Source: Bacteroidales bacterium
GTDB taxonomy: Bacteria; Bacteroidota; Bacteroidia; Bacteroidales; UBA1402
Assembly: GCA_003506275.1 (NCBI GenBank)
Contig: DOBD01000108.1
Span: 1-15,145 of the forward strand
Direction of reading: 5' to 3'
DNA length: 15,145 bases
Part shown: in pieces, positions 1 to 6,595 of the stretch
Position numbering within the stretch: the first letter of the stretch is position 1
How the letters are laid out: each line of letters begins with the position of its first letter
The notes under the pieces: generated by a model
Database searches by the model: none
What the model saw: the letters and a program-made list of their open reading frames with translations, nothing else
Told to the model about the DNA's origin: nothing
Position numbers and translations under genes: made by a program

Positions 1-22
1 TTTTTTCAGGGATGCCATCCTT

Positions 23-1993
23 TTATTCACTAAGTATTGCGGCAAAACCGCCTCCTGAAGCCATGTCAATGACCAGGCGACCGGATTTGTCCACTGGCTT
101 GACTTCTCGTTTATAATCCTGGGCATAACGGTCGGCGTTGATGCCGTCTTTCATCACTGTCATGGTGTAAGCACCGTCAGACAGGAAATCGAGGGAAACC
201 TCCAGTTTTCGTGGTGTGGCATCTGTCATTGCACCCACATACCACGTCGTTCCCTTGCGACGGGCCACCACGATGTAATCGGCCACGGCCGCTTTCAATA
301 CCCTGGTTTCGTCCCAGACAGTGGGTATGCGGGTAATAAAATCGACCGTCTCCTGTTCCTTTTTGTAAATGGATGGCGATTCGCACATCATTTGGAGAGG
401 CGATTCGTACACCACGTACTTGGCCACTTCATGGCAACGGGTACCCAAACCCATGGGACGTTCATAACTGACCTTATGATTGATGGGATGAGCGTTCAAC
501 ATAGCACCGGGGGTGTAATCCATAGGTCCGGCCACCATACGGGTAAAGGGCAGGGTCAGGTTGTGCTCGGGCGTGATATCGGCACCCCATTTGTTGTTTT
601 CGTTACCCTTAACCCCTTCGTAACTCATCACATTGGGGTATTTTCGGCGGAGGCCGGATGGTTTGAAAGCGCCATGGAAATCAACCAGCAGGTGTAGGCG
701 AGCGCATTCAGCAGCAATCTGTTCATAGGAAGCCACCATGTACTGGTCGTTTCGTTGCATGAAATCAACCTTGATGCCTTTGGCGCCCCAATTGGCGTAC
801 GTTTCAAGGATAGTCGTCATGTCCGCATCCAACGGTTTCCACAAGACCCATAGAACGATGCCCACGTTTTTCTGCTTACCGTACGCAATCAGTTCCTTCA
901 CATCAATGGCAGGGTTGCAGGCGGTAATTTCGGTGGTCGATTTGGTCCAGCCTTCGTCAAGGATCACGTATTCGATTGAGTTATCGGAGGCAAAGTCAAT
1001 GAAGTATTTGTAGGTCTCCGTGTTGATGCCCGATTTGAAGTCCACGCCAAAAATATTATTGGCATTGTACCAATCCCAAGCCACCTTGCCTGGCTTGATC
1101 CAGTCCGTCTTTTCCAATACACATGGTTCAGACAGTTGATAGGTGAGGTTGCTTTCCACCAGGGTAGCGTCGTTGTCGGTCAGGATGAACACCCTCCAGG
1201 GAAACGATTTAGCGCCATTCACCTTGGCGATATAAGGGGCTTCTTTCGTGATTACGTCGTTGCGATCGGCGCCACGGCGACTGGGCTCAGTTTCCAATAC
1301 ATAAGGCGGAAACTTGGTGACGAAGCCACCCCGACCATTGCTCCTAAGGAACATCCCCGGGTACTGGTGCAGCGCTGTTTCAGTGACCAATACCTTGGCC
1401 TTGCCTGGCAGTTCCACCAGCAAGGGGAGGCAGCAAAATTGCTTCTCAGTCAAGTCAGCCAGTTTGACGTAAGGATACCAACTTTCGTTGTGCGAATAGG
1501 TCGATGTCTCTTCGGTGAAGTAACAGGCGGCTCCAGAAGGGAAGCTCAGATCCATTTGTTCTGCCATCACTTCGCTCGCATTGGCATCGGTCTTGACAAA
1601 GCGATAAGCCACCCCATCGTTGTAGGCCCTGAACACCAGGTTGTAGGCACCCTTGAAGGTCAGGGTCAATTCCTGGCAATGGTCATCAATCAAGGCGTCC
1701 TTGTGGGGGACCACTGGTTTGATCTGGGTTTTGATGACCTTAATGGCATTTTTAGACAAGCGGGGGGCTTTGCCCAGGTTTTTATCCGACAAGGTCATGG
1801 ATACGACAGCATCGGTTATCATTGGCTGACCCTTCAACGTGGCCGACCAGCTGATGACATCGTTGACCTGGACTTTAACCACCACCTGACCATCAGGTGA
1901 TGAAACTTCCAATTGTTTGGCACTCAGTGAAATTACTCCGAAAAACAGCATCAAGGCTGTAAAAATGGTGGTTCTCATGGGTCTGTATTGCAT
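23..1993 (-). CDS. Glycoside hydrolase family 97 alpha-glycosidase, secreted (retaining-type residues)
   Basis: An exo-acting alpha-glycosidase (alpha-glucosidase or alpha-galactosidase) expected in the periplasm or at the cell surface. The 656-residue length is normal for GH97. A signal peptide covers about residues 1-25 (LMLFFGVISLSA, then KQ). The N-terminal beta-sandwich runs to about 290, the TIM barrel to about 560, then a C-terminal beta domain. In the barrel, GIKVDF places Asp410 where retaining GH97 enzymes have their nucleophile. VDFHGA (437-442) replaces the VDAHE of inverting SusB, whose Glu is the catalytic base. Glu459 in SYEG is the candidate acid/base. From family knowledge this points to the retaining subgroup; substrate cannot be read from sequence. 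Met6 (1978) is an alternative start. The GGAGGT at 2022-2027 is too far upstream to choose between them. The gene appears monocistronic. Confidence 0.95.
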   Translation of the reverse strand: MQYRPMRTTIFTALMLFFGVISLSAKQLEVSSPDGQVVVKVQVNDVISWSATLKGQPMITDAVVSMTLSDKNLGKAPRLSKNAIKVIKTQIKPVVPHKDALIDDHCQELTLTFKGAYNLVFRAYNDGVAYRFVKTDANASEVMAEQMDLSFPSGAACYFTEETSTYSHNESWYPYVKLADLTEKQFCCLPLLVELPGKAKVLVTETALHQYPGMFLRSNGRGGFVTKFPPYVLETEPSRRGADRNDVITKEAPYIAKVNGAKSFPWRVFILTDNDATLVESNLTYQLSEPCVLEKTDWIKPGKVAWDWYNANNIFGVDFKSGINTETYKYFIDFASDNSIEYVILDEGWTKSTTEITACNPAIDVKELIAYGKQKNVGIVLWVLWKPLDADMTTILETYANWGAKGIKVDFMQRNDQYMVASYEQIAAECARLHLLVDFHGAFKPSGLRRKYPNVMSYEGVKGNENNKWGADITPEHNLTLPFTRMVAGPMDYTPGAMLNAHPINHKVSYERPMGLGTRCHEVAKYVVYESPLQMMCESPSIYKKEQETVDFITRIPTVWDETRVLKAAVADYIVVARRKGTTWYVGAMTDATPRKLEVSLDFLSDGAYTMTVMKDGINADRYAQDYKREVKPVDKSGRLVIDMASGGGFAAILSE

Positions 1994-2014
1994 TAGGGAC
2001 GCACTAAGGTAGTA

Positions 2015-2022
2015 AAAACGTA
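2015..2022 (-). promoter_or_regulatory. Possible -7 element (TACGTTTT) of the GH97 gene
   Basis: On the minus strand this reads TACGTTTT, 7 of 8 matches to the Bacteroidota -7 consensus TAnnTTTG. It ends 21 nt before the ATG at 1993, similar to the better matches elsewhere in this window. I see no clear -33 TTTG at the usual spacing, so the call is weak. Confidence 0.3.
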
Positions 2023-2049
2023 CCTCCTTGAATAGCCCAGTTGTATGAT

Positions 2050-2087
2050 TTGGGGGTTTGTGGCAGAAAATTGGGCGTTTGTGGCAG
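2050..2087. repeat. Two direct repeats with 21-bp period upstream of GH97
   Basis: Copies TTGGGGGTTTGTGGCAG (2050-2066) and TTGGGCGTTTGTGGCAG (2071-2087) match at 16 of 17 positions, and their starts are 21 bp apart, about two helical turns. They lie in the 99-bp gap between the GH97 start and the stop of the next gene, about 30 bp above the possible -7 element. This arrangement fits a tandem binding site for a regulator, but that role is inferred. Confidence 0.6.
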
Positions 2088-2092
2088 TACTA

Positions 2093-2650
2093 TTACGGGA
2101 ATTTTTCAACCCAGACACAAAAATTCTCAGAGGGGAAAAAATCATTCCTGGACCAAAAGTAGGTTTGGCCACAGATGGAATCGGGACTCAACGACAGACT
2201 GTCGATACGCAAATCATCGTCTACCTTCAACGAGTACGCGGCTTTTTTCAATGCCTGGCCCCAGGTTTGCGTTGATTCCAGCACGTATTCATTCACCCGC
2301 CGAGAAGGCTGAGCATACTCAATATTGACCACAATCGTATCCCTTGGCATCATCCACACATGGAAGAAAAATCCATTTTCCACGACCTTGACATCCAATC
2401 GTTCTGCCTTCGTCACGTCAATCACCTTGAAAAGACGGATGGAATCCGTCCGAGCAGCAACGGGGAAAAAGATGGCCGAACGTAGACGTTCATCGGTGGA
2501 ATTGGCAAGAAAATAGAGTCCATTGACGGTAAACCATTCAGCATCCAGTTCAAAATCAATACTTTCCTGAAAAAAGGACGGACGCTGACCAAACAACGGA
2601 GTGCCAGCTAACAGCAAAAATAGCAGAGGCAACAGTTTGTTGGAATTCAC
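2093..2650 (-). CDS. Exported protein of unknown function
   Basis: I do not recognise this 185-residue protein. A clear signal peptide (LLPLLFLLLAGTPLFG, cleavage near 21-22) marks it as exported. There is no lipobox cysteine and no further membrane segment. The mature part alternates short hydrophobic and polar stretches, suggesting a small beta-rich domain, and has two cysteines near the end. The start is GTG at 2650. It overlaps the TGA stop of the upstream T9SS-sorted gene (GTGA), so the two are probably translationally coupled and may work together at the envelope. No other start in this frame gives as good a signal peptide. Confidence 0.75.
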   Translation of the reverse strand: MNSNKLLPLLFLLLAGTPLFGQRPSFFQESIDFELDAEWFTVNGLYFLANSTDERLRSAIFFPVAARTDSIRLFKVIDVTKAERLDVKVVENGFFFHVWMMPRDTIVVNIEYAQPSRRVNEYVLESTQTWGQALKKAAYSLKVDDDLRIDSLSLSPDSICGQTYFWSRNDFFPSENFCVWVEKFP

Positions 2651-3699
2651 GGTTTTACCAGCAGTTTCGACGTTGCCAGCCTGACACCGTCCATGGATAC
2701 CGTTAGCAGGTAAAAGCCTTCCCGCTCAGGCACTTCAAACAACACCTCTTTCGAGATGATGCGTTTTGACCACAGCTGCTTGCCCTCACCATCCACCAGG
2801 GTCAAGACCATGGCTGACGCTGTCATGGGTAAATCAATCAGCACCGTGGCCATGCCGTTGACAGAGGCCGGATTAGGCAATACACTAAACGGCAGGTCGG
2901 GAACAACAGGTCGGGAAATCCCACCAACGAGGGAGTCTTTCAAATAGATATTCATCGTAAGCAGGGAATCGGGCTCTATCTCGAAGGAGAGGGTTTCAAT
3001 ATCCCTAAAGGTAGGATCATTCGCCACAAAAACGACCATGTCAACATAGGAATGCCGCTTAGCCAGTACCTGAACAGTGTATTCACCCTGCTCATTGGAG
3101 GGGAAAAAAGTATCCCAGCGGTCGAGAGAAAAAGTAAGACCAGGTACAGGCCTGTGGTTTTTGTCGTAAATAACGCCCTGCAAGGTCCCATAAATTCCCT
3201 GAGAGTCGTTTTGAAACCCTAGCGTCGGTGAAGCGTCTTTCACATAGCCCATATAATAGTAACAGAGTGATTGCCCTAATTGCGGCGCCGATATCATGGC
3301 TCCCGGACAGTTGCCAAAAATCAATGTGGTGTAGTCCAGCAAGTAAGAATTCGTTAACCAATCACCATATGCAACAGTCACTGTATCACCTTTGCGATTG
3401 ATGTTCAAAGGAGTACGCAGTTGTTCCTGTTTCAGTACGACATACCCCCAGGGCTCGGTCATCAGTTCATGGGACAACCAGGCTGTATCGCTACCTGAAA
3501 TGAGACAAATACTGTCCAAAGGGCCGATGATGGTATCAACGGCGGGGCGGGTATAAAACAATTCGATCGTCCAGGCACCCTCCTCATCAAAAATAAGCTC
3601 TGAAACATAGGCATCCGGAATGTATACGGGATTGGCCTTCAAATTGGTTCCAACAAGCGCCACTACCAGAAAAACGGCTAATATACAGGCTTTTTTCAT
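2647..3699 (-). CDS. T9SS type A sorting-domain protein with carboxypeptidase-regulatory-like domain
   Basis: Exported protein of 350 residues whose molecular function is not identifiable. Residues 1-22 are a signal peptide (KKACILAVFLVVALVG, cleavage near KA/NP). The middle holds a CarboxypepD_reg-like beta-sandwich at about 168-230, with motif GVIYDKNHRPVPGLTFSL. The last 80 residues form a type IX secretion sorting domain: FSVLPNPAS opening, LTLVDGEGKQLW core, GFYLLTVSMDG and KLLVKP end. This predicts surface delivery or release through the T9SS. An in-frame ATG at 3726 would add nine residues, but it overlaps a good -7 promoter element (3724-3731), so 3699 is preferred. It is first gene of a two-gene unit with the small exported protein downstream. 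Confident of the tail, not of any activity. Confidence 0.85.
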   Translation of the reverse strand: MKKACILAVFLVVALVGTNLKANPVYIPDAYVSELIFDEEGAWTIELFYTRPAVDTIIGPLDSICLISGSDTAWLSHELMTEPWGYVVLKQEQLRTPLNINRKGDTVTVAYGDWLTNSYLLDYTTLIFGNCPGAMISAPQLGQSLCYYYMGYVKDASPTLGFQNDSQGIYGTLQGVIYDKNHRPVPGLTFSLDRWDTFFPSNEQGEYTVQVLAKRHSYVDMVVFVANDPTFRDIETLSFEIEPDSLLTMNIYLKDSLVGGISRPVVPDLPFSVLPNPASVNGMATVLIDLPMTASAMVLTLVDGEGKQLWSKRIISKEVLFEVPEREGFYLLTVSMDGVRLATSKLLVKP

Positions 3700-3723
3700 G
3701 GTTATTCTAACAGTAGTATCAAA

Positions 3724-3731
3724 CAAACATA
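3724..3731 (-). promoter_or_regulatory. -7 promoter element TATGTTTG
   Basis: Exact match to TAnnTTTG on the minus strand, ending 24 nt before the ATG at 3699. No obvious -33 TTTG about 19 nt upstream. Its position argues against starting translation at 3726. The remaining gap to 3798 is AT-rich, and I see no strong terminator there. Confidence 0.5.
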
Positions 3732-3797
3732 AGGATAAATGAAAGGATGTGTGCGCTTGTAGTGTTAATTTATGTTAATATACGCATACTTGCCGTA

Positions 3798-4241
3798 TCA
3801 TTTCTTTGATGCTAGTACTGGAGAAACGGCCGATACAAACGCCAAAACGCCGCGTTCGAGGTCAACGATCAGGGATTGATCATCGCTGAAATCCGGTGTT
3901 TCCACCATCACTGCATCAACGATGGAAAAACCATGATCTGAAGGGGATGGCACCCTATACCCCTGTGCATCCTGCGCCGCGAAAATAGCTCGGTATGTCT
4001 TTTGTACCTGGCGATTTTGTCCGGCCAGCCAGACCTCAAACCGCCGCAGTCCGTGATTGAACACGATGGCGACTTTAAGTTGCCGCTGTTTCAAGGCAAC
4101 CGGGGTGAAAGGGAAGTAGGTGATGGAAGCCTCGTTGTGGTAGAGGGAACCGATCACATACCCCTGCGGGTACTGCTTGATAAAGTGGGAACGCAGGGCT
4201 CTCATGAAGCCCGAGACTCCCGTGTATTCCATTTGACTCAT
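3798..4241 (-). CDS. DUF7000-like protein of unknown function
   Basis: A 147-residue soluble protein with no signal peptide or membrane segment. The central part (ITYFPFTP, LKVAIVFNHG, RRFEVWLAGQNRQVQ, about residues 39-80) resembles, from memory, the small cytoplasmic family labelled DUF7000, in which a TYF-FTP stretch, an IAIV strand and an RFEVWL stretch are conserved. The identification needs a profile search and no biochemical role is known to me. Its ATG overlaps the TGA of the upstream GNAT gene (ATGA), so the two are probably co-translated. The N-terminus looks short for the family as I recall it. An alternative start is Met4 at 4232. Confidence 0.7.
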   Translation of the reverse strand: MSQMEYTGVSGFMRALRSHFIKQYPQGYVIGSLYHNEASITYFPFTPVALKQRQLKVAIVFNHGLRRFEVWLAGQNRQVQKTYRAIFAAQDAQGYRVPSPSDHGFSIVDAVMVETPDFSDDQSLIVDLERGVLAFVSAVSPVLASKK

Positions 4242-5011
4242 TTGATGGATTGTATGATGGTTTCAAACCTGGTTTGACTGATGGGGTGGTAACTGATTAC
4301 TTTTCCTTTGTAGATGAGGCAAAAGGAACCAAAAGGACTGGGATTATGTTGAGCAGCGTCGGCTGTGTTCAAATCGATCAAACGTGTTTCAAGATGATGC
4401 GTATTGATGGCTGAATCCATTATGGCATGGACGTTCTTTTCCGTATAGGGGCATTGAACCGAACGCATGATGGTCAGTCCTTCCTGGTAAGCCGATAAGT
4501 CGGTCAACACCTCTTTTCTAAAAGAGGGCCGTTCAGTCTTTTCGTCAAATGTCAACGCCAACAGTGAAAAATCCGGTGCAGCCTTGTCAACCACCTCAAA
4601 ACCATGCTTCAGGAAAATGGCAGCGTCAGCCATGAAGGAGCCCTTGCGGGTCACAACGGCTACGCCGGCAAGGTGTTGATCCCTGGCTTCCTGGATGCAT
4701 GTCTCCAGCAACAGGGAGGCATACCCCCTACCCTTGTATTCCTTCTTAAATCCCACAAACAGGCAATGAATAAACAGGTATGCCTCGGCAAGCACTGGTC
4801 GATGGGCATAGCGCCCGGGGATATACTCTATCATGCCTTGATTACTCCCTGAAACCATCAGCGCTTTAATCCTCAATCCCTTTGGATAATACCGTTCATA
4901 CCAGTTTATTTTTTCCCTGAGTTCCTTGTGTTTTTGGGCATCCTTGTAACCACAAACCCCGTAGTCGGCCATATTGGCTGGTGTCAATTCAATACACGAA
5001 ACCTTTTCCAT
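4238..5011 (-). CDS. GNAT family N-acetyltransferase with YoaP-like C-terminal domain
   Basis: Probable cytoplasmic acetyl-CoA-dependent acyltransferase; acceptor unknown. With the start at 5011 it is 257 residues, close to Bacillus YoaP. The GNAT fold covers about 1-155, with the acetyl-CoA loop at KKEYKGRGYASLLL (89-102) and the late KHGFEVV strand (135-141). The C-terminal part (about 185-255) fits the YoaP-like domain: SVQCPYTEKNV (184-194) looks like a thioredoxin-type CPY turn, and PFGSFCLIYKGKVISYHPIS follows. The start is supported by GGAGGT (5019-5024) seven bases upstream and by a -7 element at 5058-5065 that would leave the in-frame ATG at 5053 outside or at the very edge of the transcript. 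It leads a unit with the DUF7000-like gene. Confidence 0.88.
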   Translation of the reverse strand: MEKVSCIELTPANMADYGVCGYKDAQKHKELREKINWYERYYPKGLRIKALMVSGSNQGMIEYIPGRYAHRPVLAEAYLFIHCLFVGFKKEYKGRGYASLLLETCIQEARDQHLAGVAVVTRKGSFMADAAIFLKHGFEVVDKAAPDFSLLALTFDEKTERPSFRKEVLTDLSAYQEGLTIMRSVQCPYTEKNVHAIMDSAINTHHLETRLIDLNTADAAQHNPSPFGSFCLIYKGKVISYHPISQTRFETIIQSIK

Positions 5012-5018
5012 CCGTTGT

Positions 5019-5024
5019 ACCTCC
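5019..5024 (-). promoter_or_regulatory. Shine-Dalgarno GGAGGT for the GNAT gene
   Basis: Perfect GGAGGT on the minus strand, seven bases before the ATG at 5011. Strong Shine-Dalgarno sequences are uncommon in Bacteroidota, so this one is notable and decides the start. Confidence 0.6.
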
Positions 5025-5057
5025 ATTTCGTTAAACAATATCGTCAATTTCACCCTT

Positions 5058-5065
5058 CAAATATA
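5058..5065 (-). promoter_or_regulatory. -7 promoter element TATATTTG, leftward (GNAT unit)
   Basis: Exact TAnnTTTG match on the minus strand. Transcription should start near 5050, leaving about 40 nt of leader before the ATG at 5011. No clear -33 TTTG is present. It is paired with an identical octamer facing right at 5099-5106. Confidence 0.5.
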
Positions 5066-5072
5066 CACGACA

Positions 5073-5086
5073 TGCTGTCATCAGCA
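5073..5086. promoter_or_regulatory. Inverted repeat between divergent promoters (possible operator)
   Basis: TGCTG-TCAT-CAGCA, five-base arms around four bases, lies almost midway between the two divergent -7 elements, where both -33 regions should fall. Placement suggests a shared operator; the arms are short, so chance is possible. Confidence 0.35.
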
Positions 5087-5098
5087 GCACATTTTCTT

Positions 5099-5106
5099 TA
5101 TATTTG
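5099..5106 (+). promoter_or_regulatory. -7 promoter element TATATTTG, rightward (exonuclease unit)
   Basis: Exact TAnnTTTG match on the plus strand, ending 26 nt before the exonuclease ATG at 5133. It also makes the longer upstream open frame, from 4974, an unlikely coding start. Confidence 0.5.
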
Positions 5107-5132
5107 TTGGTTTTAACGTCAAAACAGCACGC

Positions 5133-5651
5133 ATGAACTTTACTGCCATCGATTTTGAAACAGCCATGGATCACCACATCTGTGCAGTAGGTATCGTCTG
5201 TGTGGAGGATGGAGTGGTGGTCGATGAGTTCAGCGCGCTGATCAGACCACCGGGCAACCAGTACAGCTGGTTCACCATCAAGGTACACGGCATACAACCC
5301 CATGACACGGCCAACGCTCCCTCCTTCCCCGATATTTACCCCGAAATCGCCAGGCGTCTTAAAGGCCGGGTAGTCGTCGCGCACAACGAAGCGTTCGATC
5401 GTTCCGTCCTGAAAAAGACAATGGCTGACTACGGACTGGATTACAGCGACCTGGAACTGCCTGAGCCCTGGGAGTGTACCTGCCGGATCTTTCGCGCCAA
5501 GGGGTATCGCCCCGCCAACCTGGCAGCCTGCTGTGAACGATTGGACATCCCGCTCAATCACCATGAAGCCCTGAGCGATGCCAAAGCCTGTGCGGCGTTG
5601 TATCTTACCGCCATGAATCAGCGACAAACCATACCTTGTTACCATGATTGA
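5133..5651 (+). CDS. DnaQ-like 3'-5' exonuclease (DEDDh)
   Basis: A 172-residue cytoplasmic nuclease of the DNA polymerase III epsilon/RNase T fold, which removes nucleotides from 3' ends using two metal ions. All DEDDh residues are visible: Asp7 and Glu9 in AIDFETA, Asp89 in AHNEAFDRSVL, and His144 and Asp149 in NHHEALSDAKA. The protein consists of the exonuclease domain alone, with no BRCT, GIY-YIG or polymerase part, so it is more likely a stand-alone repair or nucleic-acid turnover enzyme than the replicative proofreading subunit. The start at 5133 puts the first catalytic strand right at the N-terminus, as in relatives, and follows the -7 element at 5099. Its TGA overlaps the ATG of the glycosyltransferase by eight bases, so the two share a transcript. 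Confidence 0.92.
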   Translation: MNFTAIDFETAMDHHICAVGIVCVEDGVVVDEFSALIRPPGNQYSWFTIKVHGIQPHDTANAPSFPDIYPEIARRLKGRVVVAHNEAFDRSVLKKTMADYGLDYSDLELPEPWECTCRIFRAKGYRPANLAACCERLDIPLNHHEALSDAKACAALYLTAMNQRQTIPCYHD

Positions 5652-6538
5652 CCTTTCCATCATCACGGTCAACTACAACGGTCTGGCTGTAACCATCGAT
5701 ATGCTGAACAGCGTCCAAAAACACCTGGAAGGCTGTCGATATGAGTGCATCGTGCTCGATAACGGATCGCGCGAAAACGAAGCCATTCCCCTTCAACAAG
5801 CCTTTCCGTCATTCACCATCCTCAGGAGCGAGGTCAACCTGGGGTTTGCCGGTGGCAACAACCGCTGTCTGGAACAGGCGAGCGGACGCTACCTGTTTTT
5901 TCTCAACAACGACACCCTGTTGTTGGACAACACCGTGATGAACCTGATCAATTACCTGGACAATCACCCGGAAATTGGAGCGTGTTGCCCCAAAATCAAG
6001 TATTTACACCCGGAAAACACCCTTCAATTCGCCGGTATCAGCGCCATGTCCCGTGTCACCTTGCGCAACAAAGGCTTGGGTTTCGGGGTACCCGACAGGG
6101 GGGCAGTTTGAGACCCCTCAACCCACGCATTACCTACACGGTGCAGCCATGATGGTGAGCCGGACAGCCCTTGAGAAAGTCGGTCCACTACCAGAGGTCT
6201 ATTTCCTTTACTACGAAGAAACCGACTGGAGTGAGGCATTCAAACGCCATGGGTTTGAATTATGGTACGTACCCTTGACCACCATCATCCACAAGGAGGG
6301 CCAATCGACCGGCTCAGGCAGCCCGCTCAAGCAGTACTACCTGACCCGAAACCGACTGTTGTTTGCCAAACGCAACCGGAGCAAGGGTGATTTCACCGTG
6401 TTCGCCCTCTATTACCTCCTGATATCCTGCACCAAAGATCTTTGCCTGTATATCATGAAACGCAAGCCTCAACACGCCAAGGCTATTCTGGACGGTTGCA
6501 GGGATTTTTTCGCAGGTCGTTTTGGCCAACGATCCTGA
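5644..6538 (+). pseudogene. GT2 family glycosyltransferase (rhamnosyltransferase-like), frameshifted at a G6 run
   Basis: Transfers a sugar from a nucleotide donor to a surface glycan in related proteins. The first frame (5644-6111) holds the GT-A start: SIITVNYNG (5-13), LDNGS with Asp39, NLGFAGGNN (65-73) and the metal-binding NND (88-90). It stops at TGA 6109-6111. The rest, LHGAAMMVSR, then YYEETDWSEAFKRHG with the putative catalytic acid residues, and a hydrophobic stretch near the end, continues in the next frame to 6538. Removing one G from 6098-6103 joins the parts as VPDRG-QFETPQ and gives a normal 297-residue enzyme with no sequence lost. The break is therefore recent, an assembly error, or phase-variable. 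It follows the exonuclease by overlap. Confidence 0.85.
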
Positions 6539-6568
6539 GGGTCAATTGGTGGGATGGACGTAAAACCG

Positions 6569-6576
6569 TACCTTTG
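6569..6576 (+). promoter_or_regulatory. -7 promoter element TACCTTTG for the M61 peptidase unit
   Basis: Exact TAnnTTTG match, 19 nt before the ATG at 6596. ATTG at 6545-6548, with a 20-nt spacer, is a possible weak -33 element. The in-frame ATG at 6554 lies upstream of it and is disfavoured. Confidence 0.45.
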
Positions 6577-6595
6577 CCGAAACGGCATACCTCCC

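Noticed and set aside
10..20. GGATG-C-CATCC palindrome after the GH97 stop, as a terminator
   Set aside because: On the minus strand it is not followed by a T run; the T run lies on the plus-strand side, where no gene ends. The stem is also short.
1136..1900. 254-residue open frame on the plus strand inside the GH97 gene
   Set aside because: It is antisense to a gene with clear family motifs, has no signal or domain, and has a composition expected from a mirrored coding strand.
2022..2027. GGAGGT on the minus strand as ribosome binding site of GH97
   Set aside because: It is about 28 bases from the ATG at 1993, and no in-frame start lies closer. It overlaps the possible -7 element and is probably coincidental.
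3773..3800. Short repeats and weak dyad (ATACG and CGTAT) near the end of the DUF7000-like gene
   Set aside because: Stem of five pairs with no T tract; not enough to call a terminator or a site.
5031..5672. 213-residue minus-strand open frame opposite the exonuclease
   Set aside because: The plus strand carries all five DEDDh residues; the minus frame has no family features and runs through the divergent promoter region.
6104..6538. Second half of the glycosyltransferase as a separate gene
   Set aside because: It has no start or promoter of its own and continues the GT2 fold exactly where the first frame breaks off.
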